Source: Onthophagus taurus
Lineage: Eukaryota; Arthropoda; Insecta; Coleoptera; Scarabaeidae
Length of the DNA: 64,000 nt
Assembly: GCF_036711975.1 (NCBI RefSeq)
Contig: NC_091975.1
Span: 9,364,501-9,428,500 of the forward strand
Direction of reading: 5' to 3'
Shown here: piece after piece, positions 58,146 to 64,000 of the stretch
How positions within the stretch are numbered: the first letter of the stretch is position 1
Layout of the letters: every line of letters starts with the position of its first letter
The notes under the pieces: model-generated
Seen by the model: only the letters and a program-made list of their open reading frames with translations
What the model was told of the DNA's origin: nothing
Databases searched by the model: none
Program-made: the position numbers and the translations under genes

Positions 58146-59205
58146 CTCAAACACGATACCTAAAAAACTACTCATTCGATTGACTTGAAATTTGAACTGC
58201 ACTTTCAATTAGCATCTTTCTATCGTATGACCTACAGAGAAACTGACACAGTATATACATATGTTTCTTTTTTGCAATAAATTTATCGATTATCTTAATT
58301 TGACTACTATCCGTGCAAAGAGTCAAGGCCCCTCACTTTAGAGATCGATATCTTCGTAACCGCTCGATGGAAAAAATGGCGGTAAAGTTTCTTGTAATCA
58401 GTGAACATTTCTGCGTATCACATGTTAATTTGGAAATTTTCGGATCCGCGGTTTTTCTTTTATCGCGAGTTAAGTGAAAAAAGTACCCGATTTTTGAAAG
58501 TGCCAGCAACTTTGTCTACTGTGCGATTTTTTTTCTCCAAAATTTTTTGACGAAAAAATTTCAAATTTGAACTGGTGGTAAACCGAGGTGTTCTTAATGT
58601 GGGGCATATTTTATTTTTTCGATATTCTATATAGTTTCGTGGAAAATCGCGGATTTCAACGCGGTTTTTACCAAAATATGTCAAATAATGTCGGTTGTCA
58701 GATTCCATTATGAGTTTTTCAAAATTAGGGCTCTCTAATTTTTTTAAGAGCTGTAATATTACTCTTCAGATGATATCAAATAGATTGTCATTTGTTGTAT
58801 CAGAGTATATTATACAGGGTGGTGAACGTTTGTTGAGATATAGAGTTTTAAAGAGAATGGTGGAAATTGCCAAAAAAAATTTAAAATCAAAATAACTCTA
58901 AAACGAAAAGCGCAAAAAACTTTGAAGTGGTCACCATCTTGAAAATACTTTAGATCGAAAGGTCGGTATGAACCTCCCATATAAACTGAATTTCAGAAAT
59001 AAAGCGTAATTTGGCAGTTAAAAATTCCCAAAGAAATCATTTTATTTGATACAAAAAAGAGAGTCCTCCTTAAAAAGCTTGAATTAGATTCTACTAGTAT
59101 TGTTTGGAGTGCTTTACACTCAATTTCAAATTATTTCATGTTTTGACAATGTTAATAATTAAAACTTTATAATTTTTCAAACACAAATGTAAAACTTTGT
59201 TGAAT
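58146..59205. other. Repeat-derived DNA, no gene seen
   Basis: 58740-58990 is a second copy of the 45.5-46.0 kb dispersed repeat in opposite orientation (CAAATAGATTGTCATTTGTT, TATACAGGGTGG, CACCATCTTGAAAATACTTT). 59000-59160 repeats blocks of 54.7 kb. The minus frame at 58460-58708 has no recognisable content. Confidence 0.5.
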
Positions 59206-59425
59206 GGTATCGTTTTTCAAGCACAAATCCAATGAGTAGTGTTCAAACGGTTTTTATCTGGCAGCATTACACCGTTCAAATCGCGAATTATCCCGATATG
59301 TTTTGGTAAATTAATAAAATTGAAAACGACTCACCGAATGGATGTTGCTTCCCTTGGATTTTATTTCGAAGCTCAGCTGGAAAGAAAAGATAAATTAATT
59401 TATTATGACATAAAAAAAAAACTGA
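59206..59425. repeat. Dispersed repeat 'R', truncated 5' copy
   Basis: Same leader and first module as at 51590 and 54826 (GTTCAAATCGCGAATTATCC, GATGTTGCTTCCCTTGGATT), cut off after AGATAAATTAATTTATTATG. It is truncated where the LINE-like relic begins. Confidence 0.75.
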
Positions 59426-59459
59426 TTCTAAACGCCCCAAATTAAAAACTAAAAGGCAA

Positions 59460-60130
59460 AGAAGATGGTTATAAAAAGCTGGGTCAAAATGTAGCAGGCA
59501 AGAAAATGGGTCAGAAGAAGCTTATGCTTTCTGACAGTCATGGCCGCGACTCCAATCTCTTTCTAGCAAAATGTTTAAATGGTTATAACGTTCTTACTGT
59601 ATTTAAGCCAAATGCGTGTTTTGTAATGTATTGGAGAATGTTGAGAAATTATGTTTTGATTTTACTAAAAATGAAAATATTTATAATTTTAACTGTAACA
59701 TGTATACGTTTTTAAGCAAATTTGATAAATGTATTAAATGTTTTGTAGATAGCAATCAGCTTTTAAACATGGTTGAAAAAACACGACATAAAAAAACTTT
59801 TTAATTATATAGCAAACTTGATACAAGAAAATCAACACTTTAATGTAGTTAGAAACCACAATATTGTTACTATCTGCTGTAATGATCAGGTTTTTCTCAT
59901 TGTGAAAGAAGTAATAGAAATATTGTAAAAAATGATCATAGTTTTGTCTAGGAGGGTCACCTGATCAAAGAGTACCAAGTGCTTTGCTTTACAGAGAGTT
60001 AGTTGAAATCTGATTAAGTGATGTGCTCAAGTTGCTTAATTTTGTCCCTTGTTCATCTTTTAGTAGAAATATTCATATTCATGGTGGAGTAGTGATAATG
60101 ATAAATGAAATTTGAAACTCTTGAATCTGT
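59460..60130 (+). pseudogene. LINE-type relic: SGNH/esterase-like ORF1 piece and endonuclease trace
   Basis: The frame near 59506-59600 reads KKLMLSDSHGRDSNLFLAKC and then VLTVFKPNA. That is the first block of an SGNH-hydrolase-like fold (GDSH.R) as found in the esterase domain of some CR1-type ORF1 proteins and in insect retroelement proteins. The frame shifts near 59610 and continues as VLENVEKLCFDFTKNENIYN, LLNMVEKTRHKK, then VVRNHNIV. At about 60050-60110 SSFSRNIHIHGGVVIMINE resembles the 'GGV.IYV' block of LINE endonucleases. Several stops and shifts make it non-functional. The assignment rests on short motifs. Confidence 0.42.
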
Positions 60131-60974
60131 TAGTCGTTTGTCGCGTTAAGTACACTTTGAAATAAGTGATGTTTTATTGAATAAAGTTGAACTGCATGAA
60201 AATGCATAGAATTAAGCTGACAAATGCTAAAGCGCAAAGTAATGCTTTGATATTACAGAAATGGTGATTGCGAGAAAATGTCTGAAATTACACTGTCAAA
60301 AGCCAAAATTGCAAGAAAATATCTGGAATTACCTTGGAAAAAGTCTAGACTGCAAGATAATGTCTGGAATTACATTGAAAAAAGCTTGAACTGCATGAAA
60401 ATGTATGGTTTTAAGCTCAGTATGCAAGAAAATGTCTGCAAATGCACTGGCAAGAATCTACATTGCAAGAAAATGTATGAAATTATATTGACAATAGTCT
60501 AAATTGCAAGAAAGCATTTGAAATTACAATGGCAAAAGTCTGAACTGCAAAATAATGTCTCGAATTAGATTGGCAAAAGTCTGAACTGCATGAAAATATA
60601 TGCAATTAAACTGACAAATGTTAAATTGCAAAGTAATGCTTTGATATTATATTGGCAATAGCCTAGATTACGAGAAAATGTCTGAAATTACACTGGAAAC
60701 AGTCTAAATTGCAAGAAAATGTCTGAACTTACACTGTCAAAAGACAAAATTGCAAGAAAATATCTGAGATTACCTTGCAAAAAGTCTAGACTGCAAGATA
60801 ATGTCTGGAATTACATTGGAAAAAGCTTGAACTATATGAAAATGTATGGTTTTAAGCTTAGAATGCAAGGAAATGTCTGCAAATACACTGGTAAGAGTGT
60901 ACATTGCAAGAAAATGTATGAAATTACATTGACAATAGACTAAATTGAAGAAATAATCTTGTCCAAAGTATTGT

Positions 60975-61200
60975 TCGTGATATAAGGAAGAAGAAGGCCG
61001 CCCTAAGTGTTGTTCGTGATACTTTGGGCGGCCGACGTCTTTGAAGTCGGCCGAGATTACTTCTTTCTGGAACCTATCTTGTTCTGTATCAACGTGATAT
61101 CAAGCCACAGCATTTTGGAAGAAATAATCTCGGCCGATTTCAAAGACGCCTTCGATGTCGGCCGTGATTTTTTCTTATATCACGATATCATCTTATGTCA
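60975..61200. repeat. GC-rich foldback element, left arm truncated (unit 1)
   Basis: The left inner arm is reduced to GGCCGCCC after GGAAGAAGAA; the right arm at about 61023-61050 is whole. The ability to form the inner hairpin is lost. Confidence 0.8.
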
Positions 61201-61821
61201 CTACTATATTAAGATAACGCCTGGAATTACATTTGCAAATGTCTGAACTCTATAAAAATGTGTGTAATTAAGCTAACAAATGTTTTGAATTACATTGGCA
61301 ATAGATTGATTGCAAGAAGTTATCTGAAAATATATTGGTAATAGTCTAAATTGCAAGAAAGCATTTGAAATTACAATGGCAAAAGTCTGAACTGCAAAAT
61401 AATGTCTCGAATTAGATTGGCAAAAGTCTGAACTGCATGAAAATATATGCAATTAAACTGACAAATGTTAAATTGCAAAGTAATGCTTTGATATTATATT
61501 GGCAATAGCCTAGATTACGAGAAAATGTCTGAAATTACACTGGAAACAGTCTAAATTGCAAGAAAATGTCTGAACTTACACTGTCAAAAGACAAAATTGC
61601 AAGAAAATATCTGAGATTACCTTGCAAAAAGTCTAGACTGCAAGATAATGTCTGGAATTACATTGGAAAAAGCTTGAACTATATGAAAATGTATGGTTTT
61701 AAGCTTAGAATGCAAGGAAATGTCTGCAAATACACTGGTAAGAGTGTACATTGCAAGAAAATGTATGAAATTACATTGACAATAGACTAAATTGAAGAAA
61801 TAATCTTGTCCAAAGTATTGT

Positions 61822-62047
61822 TCGTGATATAAGGAAGAAGAAGGCCGCCCTAAGTGTTGTTCGTGATACTTTGGGCGGCCGACGTCTTTGAAGTCGGCCG
61901 AGATTACTTCTTTCTGGAACCTATCTTGTTCTGTATCAACGTGATATCAAGCCACAGCATTTTGGAAGAAATAATCTCGGCCGATTTCAAAGACGCCTTC
62001 GATGTCGGCCGTGATTTTTTCTTATATCACGATATCATCTTATGTCA
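61822..62047. repeat. GC-rich foldback element, left arm truncated (unit 2)
   Basis: Same truncation as the previous copy, 847 bp later, showing that the deletion occurred before this duplication. Confidence 0.8.
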
Positions 62048-62668
62048 CTACTATATTAAGATAACGCCTGGAATTACATTTGCAAATGTCTGAACTCTAT
62101 AAAAATGTGTGTAATTAAGCTAACAAATGTTTTGAATTACATTGGCAATAGATTGATTGCAAGAAGTTATCTGAAAATATATTGGTAATAGTCTAAATTG
62201 CAAGAAAGCATTTGAAATTACAATGGCAAAAGTCTGAACTGCAAAATAATGTCTCGAATTAGATTGGCAAAAGTCTGAACTGCATGAAAATATATGCAAT
62301 TAAACTGACAAATGTTAAATTGCAAAGTAATGCTTTGATATTATATTGGCAATAGCCTAGATTACGAGAAAATGTCTGAAATTACACTGGAAACAGTCTA
62401 AATTGCAAGAAAATGTCTGAACTTACACTGTCAAAAGACAAAATTGCAAGAAAATATCTGAGATTACCTTGCAAAAAGTCTAGACTGCAAGATAATGTCT
62501 GGAATTACATTGGAAAAAGCTTGAACTGTATGAAAATGTATGGTTTTAAGCTTAGAATGCAAGGAAATGTCTGCAAATACACTGGTAAGAGTGTACATTG
62601 CAAGAAAATGTATGAAATTACATTAACAATAGACTAAATTCAAGAAATAATCTTGTCTAAAGTATTGT

Positions 62669-62900
62669 TCGTGATATAAGAAGGAATTTCGGCCGACTTC
62701 GAAGACGTCGGCCGCCCTAAGTGTTGTTGTTTGTGATATTTTGGGCGACCGACGTCTTCGAAGTCGGCCGAGATTACTTCTTTCTGGAACCTATCTTGTT
62801 CTGTATCAACGTGATATCAAGCTACAGTATTTTGGAAGAAATAATCTCGGCCGTTTTCAAAGACGCCTTCGAAGTCGGCCGTGATTCTTTCTTATATCAC
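62669..62900. repeat. GC-rich foldback element, complete (unit 3)
   Basis: Inner arms 62690-62717 and 62743-62770 with one mismatch (GGGCGACC in the right arm) and a spacer lengthened by a GTT duplication. Confidence 0.8.
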
Positions 62901-63538
62901 GACATCATCTTATGTCACTACTATATTAAGATAATGCCTGGAATTACATTTGCAAAGGTCTGAACTCTATAAAAATGTGTGGAATTAAGCTGCCAAATGT
63001 TTTGAATTACATTGGCAATAGATTGATTGCAAGAAGTTATCTGAAAATATATTGGTAATAGTCTAAATTGCAAGAAAGCATTTGAAATTACAATGGCAAA
63101 AGTCTGAACTGCAAAATAATGTCTCGAATTAGATTGGCAAAAGTCTGAACTGCATGAAAATATATGCAATTAAACTGACAAATGTTAAATTGCAAAGTAA
63201 TGCTTTGATATTATATTGGCAATAGCCTAGATTACGAGAAAATGTCTGAAATTACACTGGAAACAGTCTAAATTGCAAGAAAATGTCTGAACTTACACTG
63301 TCAAAAGCCAAAATTGCAAGAAAATATCTGAGATTACCTTGCAAGAAGTCTAGATTGCAAAATAATGTCTGAAATTACATTGGAAAAAGCTTAAACTGTA
63401 TGAAAATGTATGGTTTTAAGCTTAAAATGCAAGGAAATGTCTACAAATACATTGGTAAGAATGTACATTGCAAGAAAATGTATGAAATTACATTGGCAAT
63501 AGACTAAATTCAAGAAATAATCTTGTCTAAAGTATTGT

Positions 63539-63772
63539 TCGTGATATAAGAAGGAATTTCGGCCGACTTCGAAGACGTCGGCCGCCCTAAGTGTTGTTGT
63601 TTGTGATATTTTGGGCGACCGACGTCTTCGAAGTCGGCCGAGATTATTCTTTTTGGAACCTATCTTGTTCTGTATCAACGTGATATCAAGCCACAGCATT
63701 TTGGAAGAAATAATCTCGGCCGATTTCAAAGACGCCTTCGAAGTCGGCCGTAATTCTTTCTTATATCACGAC
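63539..63772. repeat. GC-rich foldback element, complete (unit 4)
   Basis: Inner arms 63560-63587 and 63613-63640, with the same GGGCGACC variant and longer spacer as unit 3, so units 3 and 4 share a recent ancestor distinct from units 1 and 2. Confidence 0.8.
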
Positions 63773-64000
63773 ATCATCTTATGTCACTACTATATTAAGA
63801 TAATGTCTGGACTTACATTTGCAAAAGTCTGAACTCAATAAAAATGTGTGGAATTAAGCTGACAAATGTTTTGAATTACATTGGCAATAGATTGATTGCA
63901 AGAAGTTATTTGAAAATATACTGGTAATACTCTAAATTGCAAAAAAGCATTTGAAATTACAAAGGCAAAAGTCTGAATTGCAAGAAAACAGCTATAATTA

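Larger units (their letters stand above)
60180..64000. repeat. ~44-bp-family array with 847-bp higher-order units and foldback elements
   Basis: Orientation is the same as at 40.8-43.9 kb. Equivalent blocks begin at 60719, 61566 and 62413, exactly 847 bp apart, and the first two units are identical over very long stretches, so they are recent duplicates. Each unit holds one GC-rich foldback element. Later units are about 20 bp longer and carry the complete left arm. The array runs off the right edge. Translated frames of 74 and 79 codons repeat because the DNA does. Confidence 0.93.

Overview
This window looks like AT-rich nuclear DNA of an insect. Three intron-containing genes with insect-type architecture are present: most internal introns are 40-75 bp with GT...AG ends, and the products are recognisable animal proteins. 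The mix of mariner/Tc1-like, pogo/Tigger-like and non-LTR elements with abundant complex satellites would suit a beetle, but the species is not determined. No rRNA, tRNA, CRISPR or operon-like structure was seen.

Layout. 1-3030: satellite of about 276 bp units inside an intron. 3046-4170: last two coding exons of a six-finger C2H2 protein, then a long AT-rich 3' flank. 5550-6000: G-rich patch and a LINE relic. 6301-9289: 175-bp satellite. 11515-20600: about 50 monomers of a 177-182 bp satellite with three subfamilies. 20749-21888 (minus): complete four-exon secreted alpha-carbonic anhydrase. 22125-28975: about 39 monomers of a 173-178 bp satellite. 30290-33590: trimeric higher-order satellite with an exact 554-bp period. 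34397-40496: LRR gene of the STK11IP (LKB1-interacting protein) family; its 4.5-kb intron carries a satellite with a basic unit near 44 bp. 40800-43935 and 60180-64000: the same ~44-bp family in opposite orientation, with a GC-rich palindromic element co-amplified in it. 44000-60170: transposon graveyard (gag-like relic, 33-bp minisatellite, long-TIR mariner-like element with broken transposase, MULE-like fragment, LINE reverse transcriptase end, pogo/Tigger-like element with broken transposase, 2.2-kb foldback element, LINE ORF1/endonuclease relic, and several copies of one unclassified dispersed repeat).

The three genes show no sign of working together. The dominant feature is that more than half of the window is tandem repeat, from six unrelated families interleaved with small active-looking genes. 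The most notable observations are a satellite hairpin with a compensatory base-pair change between subfamilies, the 554-bp trimer, inverted ~44-bp arrays flanking the last STK11IP exons, a possible symmetric cassette exon in that gene, two different TIR elements at the same site of a satellite-like monomer, and evidence linking a satellite to the tail of a dispersed element.
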